Part shown: positions 7,011 to 12,093 of the stretch, one piece after another
How positions within the stretch are numbered: the stretch's first letter is position 1
Layout: every line of letters starts with the position of its first letter
Source of the DNA: Pseudomonadota bacterium
GTDB taxonomy: Bacteria; Pseudomonadota; Alphaproteobacteria; Acetobacterales; Acetobacteraceae
Assembly: GCA_021808185.1 (NCBI GenBank)
Contig: JAKBCB010000065.1
Span: 1 to 12,093 of the forward strand
Reading direction: 5' to 3'
DNA: 12,093 bases
Translations under genes and position numbers: made by a program
The notes under the pieces: model-generated
The model's input: the letters and a program-made list of their open reading frames with translations, nothing else
Database searches by the model: none
What the model was told of the DNA's origin: nothing

Positions 7011-8051
7011 ATGTTGGCGTCCTCGCTGCTGCCGCTGCTGCGCCTGATCGATGCCGAGCGGGCGCACGCCATCGCGCTCACGGCGCTGCGCCTCGGCCTG
7101 GCCGGTGCCGACCGCGTGCCGGACGATCCCCGGCTGGCGGTGAATGTGCTGGGCCTGCATTTCCCCAACCCGATCGGCCTTGCCGCCGGGTTCGACAAGG
7201 ACGCGGTGGCGCTTGGCCCGCTGATGCGCCTCGGCTTCGGGCTGGTGGAGGCGGGCACCGTCACGCCGCGCCCGCAGCCAGGCAACCCGCGCCCGCGCCT
7301 GTTCCGCCTGGGCGAGGATGAGGCGGTGATCAACCGTTTCGGCTTCAACAATGCGGGGATCGACGCCTTCGTCCGCCGGCTCTCGGCGGTGAAGCATCGC
7401 GTGCCGGTCGGCGCCAATATCGGCGTGAACAAGGACGGCGCGGTGCCGGAGCGGGATTATCCGGCGCTGGTGGCGGCCGTGGCACGCCATGCCGATTACG
7501 TCGTGGTGAACGTGTCCTCGCCGAACACGCCCGGCCTGCGCAAGCTGCAAGGTGCCGAGCGGCTGGCGGAAATCCTGGGCGCCATCCGCCGCGAGGTGGA
7601 GCGCCGGCCGCCGATCCTCATCAAGCTCTCGCCCGACCTGCACGACGAGGAACTGCCCGACATCGTGGCCGCCTGCGTGGAGCATGGGGCGGCGGGGCTG
7701 ATCGTCTCCAACACCACCACATCGCGCCCACCCGGCCTGCGCGGCCGCAACGCGGCGCAGGCGGGGGGCCTGTCCGGGGCGCCGCTGTTCGCGCCGTCCA
7801 CGGCGTTGCTGGCGCGGCTGGCGCGGCTGGCGGCGGGGCGGCTGGTGCTGGTGGGCGTGGGCGGCGTCTCCAGCGGGCGGCAGGCGCTGGCGAAAATCCG
7901 CGCGGGTGCCAGTCTCGTGCAACTCTACACCGGCTTTGCCATCGAAGGCCCGGCGCTGATCCCCCGCCTCAAGCGCGAGTTGCTGACCGCGCTGGACCGC
8001 GACGGGTTCGCCAGTGTCGAGGCGGCGGTGGGGGCCGATCTCAAGGAATAG
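7011..8051 (+). CDS. pyrD: Dihydroorotate dehydrogenase, class 2 (quinone-linked)
   Basis: The 346-residue enzyme oxidises dihydroorotate to orotate with FMN, passing electrons to membrane quinone (fourth step of pyrimidine synthesis). Seen: a class 2-type N-terminal helix SLLPLLRLIDAERAHAIAL that would contact the membrane, AGFDKDA (59-65), RFGFNNAG (109-116), VVNVSSPNTPGLRKLQ around 164-179 with the catalytic Ser of class 2 enzymes, IKLSPDL, VSNTT, and GVGGVSSG for FMN phosphate binding. Length fits class 2. The start is uncertain: ATGs at 6990, 7002 and 7011 are all in frame with poor ribosome sites. I took 7011 because the family's N-terminal helix begins there. The stop is 2 nt before the next start, so it is very likely co-transcribed and coupled with the HAD gene. 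Confidence 0.94.
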   Translation: MLASSLLPLLRLIDAERAHAIALTALRLGLAGADRVPDDPRLAVNVLGLHFPNPIGLAAGFDKDAVALGPLMRLGFGLVEAGTVTPRPQPGNPRPRLFRLGEDEAVINRFGFNNAGIDAFVRRLSAVKHRVPVGANIGVNKDGAVPERDYPALVAAVARHADYVVVNVSSPNTPGLRKLQGAERLAEILGAIRREVERRPPILIKLSPDLHDEELPDIVAACVEHGAAGLIVSNTTTSRPPGLRGRNAAQAGGLSGAPLFAPSTALLARLARLAAGRLVLVGVGGVSSGRQALAKIRAGASLVQLYTGFAIEGPALIPRLKRELLTALDRDGFASVEAAVGADLKE

Positions 8052-8053
8052 CC

Positions 8054-8902
8054 ATGCAGCATCATGCCGGATTCGCCGCGCTGGCGGAGCAGTACGACGG
8101 GTTCATCCTCGATCTGTGGGGCGTGATCCATGACGGGGTCTCGCCGTATCCGGGGGCGGTGGACTGCCTGCGCCGGCTGCGCGATGCCGGCAAGCGCGCG
8201 GTGCTGCTCTCGAACGCGCCGCGCCGGGCGCATGTCGCGGCCGAGGCGATGCGCGCCATGGGCATTGTCCCGCAGGACTATACCGGCATCGTCACCAGCG
8301 GCGAGGTGACGCATGTGTTGCTGCGCGACCGCTCGCTGCCCGAATTCGCCGCGTTGGGGCGGCGGCTGTACCATCTCGGGCCGGAGCGCGACAGGAACGT
8401 GTTTTTCGGACTCGACCTGCAAGCCGTCGCGGCGCCGGCCGATGCCGACTTCCTTTTGAACACCGGCCCGGACGACCTGCGCAGCCCGACCTCCGTCGCG
8501 CCGTACGAAGCCGAGTTGCAGGCCAGCGTGGCGGCTGGGTTGCCCATGGTCTGCGCCAATCCGGACCTGGAAGTCATCCGCGGCGGCCAGCGCCTGATCT
8601 GCGCGGGGGCGCTGGCGCTGCGCTACGAGGCGCTGGGCGGCGAGGTGCTCTGGGTCGGCAAGCCCGATGCGGCGGTGTACCGGCCGGTGCTGGAGCTGCT
8701 GGGCGTGCCGCGCGAGCGGGTCCTGGCGGTGGGCGATTCGCTGCGCACCGACATCGCGGGCGCGCGGGCGGCCGGGGTGGATGCGGCGTGGGTTCTGGGC
8801 GGCATCCATGCCGAGGAACTGGCTACGCACGACGCCGCCGAGGTGGCGGCGCGACGGGCCGGGCTCGCCCCGGTGGCCTTGCTGCCGGCGTTCCGCTGGT
8901 AG
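8054..8902 (+). CDS. HAD superfamily class IIA hydrolase (TIGR01459-like)
   Basis: The 282-residue protein is a NagD-like HAD phosphatase-fold enzyme. Motif I is LDLWGVIHDG with Asp20 as nucleophile, motif II is SNAP (Ser53, Asn54), the motif III Lys is Lys203 in GKPDAAVY, and motif IV is GDSLRTDIAGA (Asp228, Asp233). A C2-type cap lies between motifs II and III (about 60-200). The second Asp of the usual DxD is a Trp (Trp22); I recall this as a trait of the alphaproteobacterial subfamily, not damage. The substrate is unknown. An AAGGAA ribosome site lies inside the last codons of pyrD and the start is 2 nt after its stop, so translation is probably coupled. That suggests, without proving, a role near nucleotide metabolism. 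It converges with yqgE, with 4 bp between the stops. Confidence 0.9.
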   Translation: MQHHAGFAALAEQYDGFILDLWGVIHDGVSPYPGAVDCLRRLRDAGKRAVLLSNAPRRAHVAAEAMRAMGIVPQDYTGIVTSGEVTHVLLRDRSLPEFAALGRRLYHLGPERDRNVFFGLDLQAVAAPADADFLLNTGPDDLRSPTSVAPYEAELQASVAAGLPMVCANPDLEVIRGGQRLICAGALALRYEALGGEVLWVGKPDAAVYRPVLELLGVPRERVLAVGDSLRTDIAGARAAGVDAAWVLGGIHAEELATHDAAEVAARRAGLAPVALLPAFRW

Positions 8903-8906
8903 CCGG

Positions 8907-9542
8907 CTACGCCCGCCCCGCCGCCGGGGACAGCAACAGCGGATCGATCTTCAGGCTGGCGAGCGCCCGGCGCCACTTGGTCTCGTGCGCCTCGTCGAAC
9001 ACCAGCGACAGATCGGCGGGTGCCGACAGCCACGCATTCTGCTGGATCTCCGCGTCCAGTTGCCCCGGCCCCCAGCCGGCATAGCCGAGCGCCAGCACGC
9101 CCCGCGCCGGGCCGCCGCCGCTGGCGATGGCCTTCAGGATGTCCAGGCTCGCGGTCAGCGCCATCGTGTCGTCCACGCGCAGGCTGCCGTCGCCGGTCCA
9201 GTCGGCGGTGTGCAGGACGAAGCCGCGCGCGTTGTCCACCGGGCCGCCCTGGCACAGGCGGATGCTGCGCGCGGGCGGCACCGGATCGACGCCGAGCTGC
9301 TGGAGCAGATCGGAAAAACTCGGGGCGTCGAGGGGGCGGTTGAGCACGATGCCCATGGCACCTTCCTCGGTGTGAGCGCAGACGTAGATCACGCTCTGGG
9401 CGAAGCGCTGGTCCGCCATCGCCGGCATCGCGATCAGCACCTGGCCGGTCAGCGTCGTCTCGTTGATCGGGAAGCCGGGCCGCGCGGGCGGCTTGGCGGG
9501 GCGTTTCGGCCGTGTTGCGGGTTTTCGAGCCATGCGTGACAT
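8907..9542 (-). CDS. yqgE: YqgE/AlgH family protein
   Basis: The 211-residue protein matches the DUF179 (YqgE/AlgH) family: LTGQVLIAMPAM at 31-42, RFAQSVIYVCAHTEEGAMG at 46-64, IVLNRPL at 65-71, a GGPV motif at 99-102, LGYAGWGPGQLDAEI at 152-166 and the ending NAWLSAPAD. The family is widespread and its function is poorly defined; AlgH was named for an alginate-regulation effect in Pseudomonas. Ahead of the conserved domain is a Lys/Arg/Pro-rich tail of about 25 residues that is absent from many homologues and depends on the start. ATG 9542 and ATG 9533 are both possible, neither with a strong ribosome site. It is divergent from the peroxiredoxin gene. Confidence 0.92.
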   Translation of the reverse strand: MSRMARKPATRPKRPAKPPARPGFPINETTLTGQVLIAMPAMADQRFAQSVIYVCAHTEEGAMGIVLNRPLDAPSFSDLLQQLGVDPVPPARSIRLCQGGPVDNARGFVLHTADWTGDGSLRVDDTMALTASLDILKAIASGGGPARGVLALGYAGWGPGQLDAEIQQNAWLSAPADLSLVFDEAHETKWRRALASLKIDPLLLSPAAGRA

Positions 9543-9636
9543 TTTGGCAGCGTCCGGCCGCAGCGCAAGCACCTGCCATCGCAGTCGCGCGCCGACTCTT
9601 GGCCCCGTGCCGGCCCGGCGTGACAGGCACCCGGAC

Positions 9637-9666
9637 TTGGCGCTAGGAGTCGCCCGGCCATATCCT
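9637..9666 (+). promoter_or_regulatory. Possible promoter of the peroxiredoxin gene
   Basis: TTGGCG (9637-9642) and TATCCT (9661-9666) are separated by 18 nt, ending 59 nt before the start codon. Each element matches sigma-70 consensus at four of six positions. It lies in the 183-bp divergent gap between yqgE and the peroxiredoxin gene. This is weak evidence in GC-rich DNA. Confidence 0.25.
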
Positions 9667-9725
9667 TCAATCACCGATCTTTTGCGCCAACCGGGTGGCG
9701 ACACCCCAGGAAACGAGCAGGAACC

Positions 9726-10208
9726 ATGACCATCAAAGCGGGCGACTCCATCCCCTCGATGAAGCTGATGACGCCGACGGCGGATGGGCCGAAGGAAATC
9801 TCCACCGACGAGATCTTCAAGGGCAAGAAGGTGGTGATGTTCGCGGTGCCGGGGGCGTTCACCCCGACATGCAGCGCCAAGCACCTGCCGGGCTTCGTGC
9901 AGGACGCCGATGCCATCCACGCCAAGGGCGTCGATACCATCGTCTGCCTCGCGGTGAACGACGTGTTCGTCATGGGCGCGTGGGCGAAGGACCAGGGCGC
10001 GGGCGACAAGGTGCTGATGCTGGCCGATGGGTCGGGTGCGTTCACCAAGGCGCTGGGGCTGGAGCTGGATCTGGTCGCGCGCGGCCTGGGCGTGCGCAGC
10101 CAGCGCTTCGCCCTGGTCGCCGAGGACGGCAAGGTGACGCATCTGGCGGTCGAAGCGCCCGGCGGATTCGATGTCAGCCGCGCCGAGGCGATCCTGGCCG
10201 CCTTGTAA
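9726..10208 (+). CDS. Prx5-type peroxiredoxin
   Basis: This 160-residue thiol peroxidase reduces hydrogen peroxide and organic hydroperoxides. The active-site motif is PGAFTPTCS with peroxidatic Cys49, Thr46 two turns before it, and the fold-specific GKKVVMFAVPGAF strand. Its only other Cys is Cys74 in TIVCLAV, a 25-residue spacing like that of plant type II peroxiredoxins, which use glutaredoxin or thioredoxin. The human Prx5 resolving Cys near the C-terminus is absent. AGGA lies 3 nt upstream of the ATG, which is close. No glutaredoxin domain is fused. It is cytosolic, with no signal peptide, and ends 9 bp before a strong terminator hairpin, so it is probably transcribed alone. Confidence 0.93.
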   Translation: MTIKAGDSIPSMKLMTPTADGPKEISTDEIFKGKKVVMFAVPGAFTPTCSAKHLPGFVQDADAIHAKGVDTIVCLAVNDVFVMGAWAKDQGAGDKVLMLADGSGAFTKALGLELDLVARGLGVRSQRFALVAEDGKVTHLAVEAPGGFDVSRAEAILAAL

Positions 10209-10217
10209 GCCCGCGCC

Positions 10218-10250
10218 GACGCGGGGGCAGCCGTGCCCCCGCGTCGTTTG
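10218..10250 (+). terminator. Strong hairpin terminator after the peroxiredoxin gene
   Basis: GACGCGGGGGCA (10218-10229) and TGCCCCCGCGTC (10234-10245) pair without a mismatch over 12 bp around a 4-nt loop. GTTTG follows, a short U-rich tail. It starts 10 nt after the stop codon. This is the best intrinsic-terminator candidate in the window and its tail runs into the next promoter's -35 element. Confidence 0.8.
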
Positions 10251-10275
10251 ACAGCCCCTGGCAGTTGCGACTAAT
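10248..10275 (+). promoter_or_regulatory. Candidate sigma-70 promoter of the FTR1-type permease gene
   Basis: A perfect TTGACA (10248-10253) is followed after 16 nt by ACTAAT (10270-10275; four of six to TATAAT). The distance to the ATG at 10315 leaves an untranslated leader of about 30 nt. It directly abuts the preceding terminator and its -10 region lies within a Fur-box-like sequence. Confidence 0.55.
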
Positions 10276-10280
10276 TCTCA
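10266..10280 (+). promoter_or_regulatory. Fur-box-like operator in front of the iron permease
   Basis: TGCGACTAATTCTCA fits the 7-1-7 Fur inverted repeat (TGATAAT-N-ATTATCA) at 10 of 14 positions, with six of seven in the right half. It is AT-rich against a very GC-rich background, covers the -10 element of the candidate promoter and precedes an iron transporter gene, as expected for iron-dependent repression. Which regulator binds (Fur or another family member) is inference. Confidence 0.5.
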
Positions 10281-10304
10281 TCTGCACGGCCACTCACGGC
10301 CGCG

Positions 10305-10310
10305 GGAGGA
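10305..10310 (+). promoter_or_regulatory. Ribosome binding site of the FTR1-type permease
   Basis: GGAGGA lies 4 nt before the ATG at 10315. The consensus match is strong and fixes the start, which also puts the first REXXE motif at the expected place in the first membrane helix. Confidence 0.75.
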
Positions 10311-10314
10311 TAGC

Positions 10315-11142
10315 ATGCTCGCTGCCCTGGTGATCGTGTTCCGCGAGATGATCGAGGCCGGGCTGATCGTGGGCATCGTGCTCGCGGCGTCGCGGGGTGT
10401 CGCGGGGCGGTGGCGCATGGTCGGTGGCGGTATCGCGGGCGGCGTGCTCGGCGCCTGCCTGCTCGCGGCGTTCGCCGGGACGCTGGCCGGGATGTTCGAG
10501 GGCTCGGGGCAGGAATTACTCCAGGCCTGCGTGCTGCTCGCGGCGGTGGCCATGCTGACCTGGCACAATGTCTGGATGGCCTCGCACGGGCGGGAGATGG
10601 CGCGGGAGCTACGGGCGGTCGGCCGCAGCGTGAGCGCGGGCGAGCGGCCCCCCTTGGCGCTCGCGGTCGTGGTCGGCATCGCGGTGCTGCGCGAGGGCAG
10701 CGAGGTGGTGCTGTTCCTGTACGGCGTGCTGGCCAGCGGCGGCACCACGGCGGCGGGGGTGGCGGCGGGCGGCGCGCTCGGCGTGGCGGCGGGTGGGGCC
10801 GTGGGCGCGCTGATGTATTTCGGCCTGCTGGCGATCCCGGCCGGCAAATTGTTCGCCACCACGGAATGGCTGATTACGCTGCTCGCGGCCGGCATGGCGG
10901 CGCAGGCGATGGCGTTTTTGCAACAGGGCGACTTCCTGCCGATCTGGCAGCAGAAGCTGTGGGACACGTCGTGGCTGCTGAACGACGGCACCATCACCGG
11001 GCGACTCGCGCACACGCTGGTGGGCTACACCGACCAGCCGAACGGGTTGCAGGTGCTGGCGTGGCTGGTGACGGTGGCCGGCATCTTCGCCCTTGGCCGC
11101 GCGGTGCGGCGGCCGGCGCCGCCCCGACCCGCCCATGCCTGA
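10315..11142 (+). CDS. FTR1 family iron permease (EfeU-like)
   Basis: The 275-residue inner-membrane protein has about seven hydrophobic segments. Both REXXE iron-binding motifs of the FTR1/EfeU family are present: REMIE at 10-14 in the first helix and REGSE at 126-130 in the fourth. It should import iron across the inner membrane. In the classic EfeUOB system the permease works with the periplasmic proteins EfeO and EfeB, and in yeast with a ferroxidase; none of these is adjacent, so partners may be elsewhere or not needed. The C-terminus is a Pro/Arg/Ala tail. Expression is probably iron-controlled (a Fur-box-like site overlaps the promoter). The exported VOC gene follows 65 bp downstream and may share the transcript. 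Length is typical for this family. Confidence 0.92.
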   Translation: MLAALVIVFREMIEAGLIVGIVLAASRGVAGRWRMVGGGIAGGVLGACLLAAFAGTLAGMFEGSGQELLQACVLLAAVAMLTWHNVWMASHGREMARELRAVGRSVSAGERPPLALAVVVGIAVLREGSEVVLFLYGVLASGGTTAAGVAAGGALGVAAGGAVGALMYFGLLAIPAGKLFATTEWLITLLAAGMAAQAMAFLQQGDFLPIWQQKLWDTSWLLNDGTITGRLAHTLVGYTDQPNGLQVLAWLVTVAGIFALGRAVRRPAPPRPAHA

Positions 11143-11207
11143 GGGTTGCCGCGCGGCCGTAACGGTGTAGCCTTCCTCCCCAACAAACCAGGGGAGATGT
11201 TCCGTCG

Positions 11208-11804
11208 ATGCGCAACCTGCTGTTGGCTGCCGCCGTGCTGGCGGGCTTTGCCTCCGTGGCCCCGGCGCGGGCCGATCAGGTGCCCGGCATTCGCGGGCTG
11301 GATCATGTGGCGCTGACCGTGCCGGACATGGATCAGGCGGTGGCGTTCTTCACCGACGTGCTCGGCTGCTCGAAGCCCGCGTACAGCATCGGTCCGCTGG
11401 CCTTCCCCGACGACTGGATGCAGGTGCACATCAACGTCGATCCGCGCGCCGAGATCACCAAGCTGGAAATGCTGCGCTGCTTCATGGGCTCGAACGTCGA
11501 ATTGTTCCAGTACAAGGCCGAGGGCCAGAACAAGACCGAGCCGCGCAACAGCGACATCGGCGGGCATCATCTGGGCTTCTACGTGGACGACATGGATGCC
11601 GCCGTCGCCTACATGAAATCCAAGGGCGTGAAACTGCTCGGCGACCCGACGCCGTTCGCGCAGGGACCGCTGGCGGGCGAGACCATCGAGTATTTCCTGA
11701 CCCCGTGGGGCGCGCAAATGGAGATGCTGACGTACCCGAAGGGGCTTGGCTACGAGGCCGGCGCGCCGGTCAAGCTGTGGACGCCGAAAGACCCGGCGCA
11801 TTGA
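11208..11804 (+). CDS. Exported VOC-superfamily (glyoxalase-fold) protein
   Basis: This 198-residue protein carries an N-terminal signal peptide (MRNLLLAAAVLAGFASVAPARA, cleavage likely after Ala22 at an ARA site) followed by a VOC fold with two beta-alpha-beta-beta-beta modules: LDHVALTVPDMDQAVAFF at 31-48 and GGHHLGFYVDDMDAAVAYM at 118-136. Candidate metal ligands at family positions are His33, Glu98, His120 or His121, and Glu172. Most VOC enzymes (glyoxalase I, dioxygenases) are cytosolic, so export is unusual; the substrate is unknown. GGGGAG lies 11 nt before the ATG, a long spacing; a nearer ATG at 11197 is in another frame. It converges on the EamA gene, 25 bp away. Confidence 0.88.
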   Translation: MRNLLLAAAVLAGFASVAPARADQVPGIRGLDHVALTVPDMDQAVAFFTDVLGCSKPAYSIGPLAFPDDWMQVHINVDPRAEITKLEMLRCFMGSNVELFQYKAEGQNKTEPRNSDIGGHHLGFYVDDMDAAVAYMKSKGVKLLGDPTPFAQGPLAGETIEYFLTPWGAQMEMLTYPKGLGYEAGAPVKLWTPKDPAH

Positions 11805-11829
11805 AACCGGGCGGGTGGCGGCGCGGCGT

Positions 11830-12093
11830 TCAGCCCGCCGCCGCCCGCCTGCCGCCGCCGAGCGCCATCGCGACACCGCCGAGCATGATGGCCAGCGCCA
11901 GCCAGAACACGGCCGGCGGCATCTCGCCGAACACCAGGATGCTCCACACCACGCCCGCCGGCAGCGCCGCGTAGTTGAACATCGAGAAGAAGGTGGGGCC
12001 GGCGCGGCGCACCACCTCGAAGAACAGCACGGTGACGAAGGCATTGATCAGCGTCGCCGCCGCGACCGACCCCAGCGCGGCCGGCGTGACCGA
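11830..12093 (-). CDS. EamA/DMT-type transporter, C-terminal part (5' end outside the window)
   Basis: The minus-strand frame is open from the right edge to a TGA at 11830, giving 87 residues. It contains the ending of a second EamA repeat: a helix of about 20 residues, then RRAGPTFFSMFNYAALPAG, then VVWSILVFGEMPPAVFWLALAIML with the typical Gly-Glu between two helices, and a short Arg/Ala tail. EamA proteins are 10-helix drug/metabolite transporters whose substrate cannot be read from this fragment. A GTG at 12030 is an internal codon, not the start, because the upstream residues continue the same hydrophobic pattern. Confidence 0.85.
   Translation of the reverse strand, partial: SVTPAALGSVAAATLINAFVTVLFFEVVRRAGPTFFSMFNYAALPAGVVWSILVFGEMPPAVFWLALAIMLGGVAMALGGGRRAAAG

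Noticed and set aside
6633..7922. A minus-strand frame opposite pyrD and over the small gene
   Set aside because: It is an Arg/His/Gln-rich shadow of pyrD. The frame reading the 72-residue protein is different and looks gene-like.
1..12093. CRISPR array, tRNA/rRNA, insertion sequence, phage or toxin-antitoxin genes
   Set aside because: I saw no regularly spaced repeats, transposase motifs, terminal inverted repeats with target duplications, tRNA-like folds or paired small toxin/antitoxin frames.

Overview
The window looks like chromosomal DNA of a high-GC alphaproteobacterium, most likely Rhodospirillales/Acetobacteraceae. Evidence: GC is very high with strongly GC-biased third codon positions, there is a Hint_2-type secreted protein with the C-terminal extension I associate with Acetobacteraceae, and there is a HAD-IIA hydrolase of the alphaproteobacterial TIGR01459 type. 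The assignment is from memory of families, not a search. I see no insertion sequence, phage gene, CRISPR array, tRNA or rRNA.

Layout, left to right. (1) Positions 3-2747 (+) hold the 3' part of a large beta-repeat surface/secreted protein ending in a Hint (hedgehog/intein) domain; its 5' end lies outside the window. (2) Two minus-strand genes follow: a small exported class I cytochrome c (2723-3058), whose 3' end overlaps the Hint gene tail to tail by 25 bp, and upstream of it a ureohydrolase of the agmatinase/guanidinobutyrase type (3197-4168). (3) Divergent from it are a membrane fatty-acid desaturase (4359-5408) and a luciferase-like flavin monooxygenase (5497-6663). (4) A GC hairpin separates these from a small minus-strand protein of about 72 aa (6701-6919), which lies divergent to pyrD. 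(5) pyrD (7011-8051) and a HAD-IIA hydrolase (8054-8902) form a tight pair with a 2-nt gap, converging on a YqgE/AlgH gene (8907-9542, minus). (6) A Prx5-type peroxiredoxin (9726-10208) ends at an excellent GC-rich hairpin, which abuts a promoter carrying a Fur-box-like site in front of an FTR1-type iron permease (10315-11142). (7) An exported VOC-fold protein (11208-11804) converges on the C-terminal part of an EamA-type transporter (11830 to the right edge, minus).

Most of the window is ordinary housekeeping or metabolic content (pyrimidine synthesis, peroxide defence, iron uptake, lipid unsaturation). I found no convincing multi-gene novel system. The items most worth a second look are the Hint-tailed surface protein, the apparently iron-regulated FTR1 promoter nested against a terminator, the HAD enzyme lacking the second Asp of motif I and coupled to pyrD, the small conserved-looking protein between the luciferase-like gene and pyrD, and the signal-peptide-bearing VOC protein.
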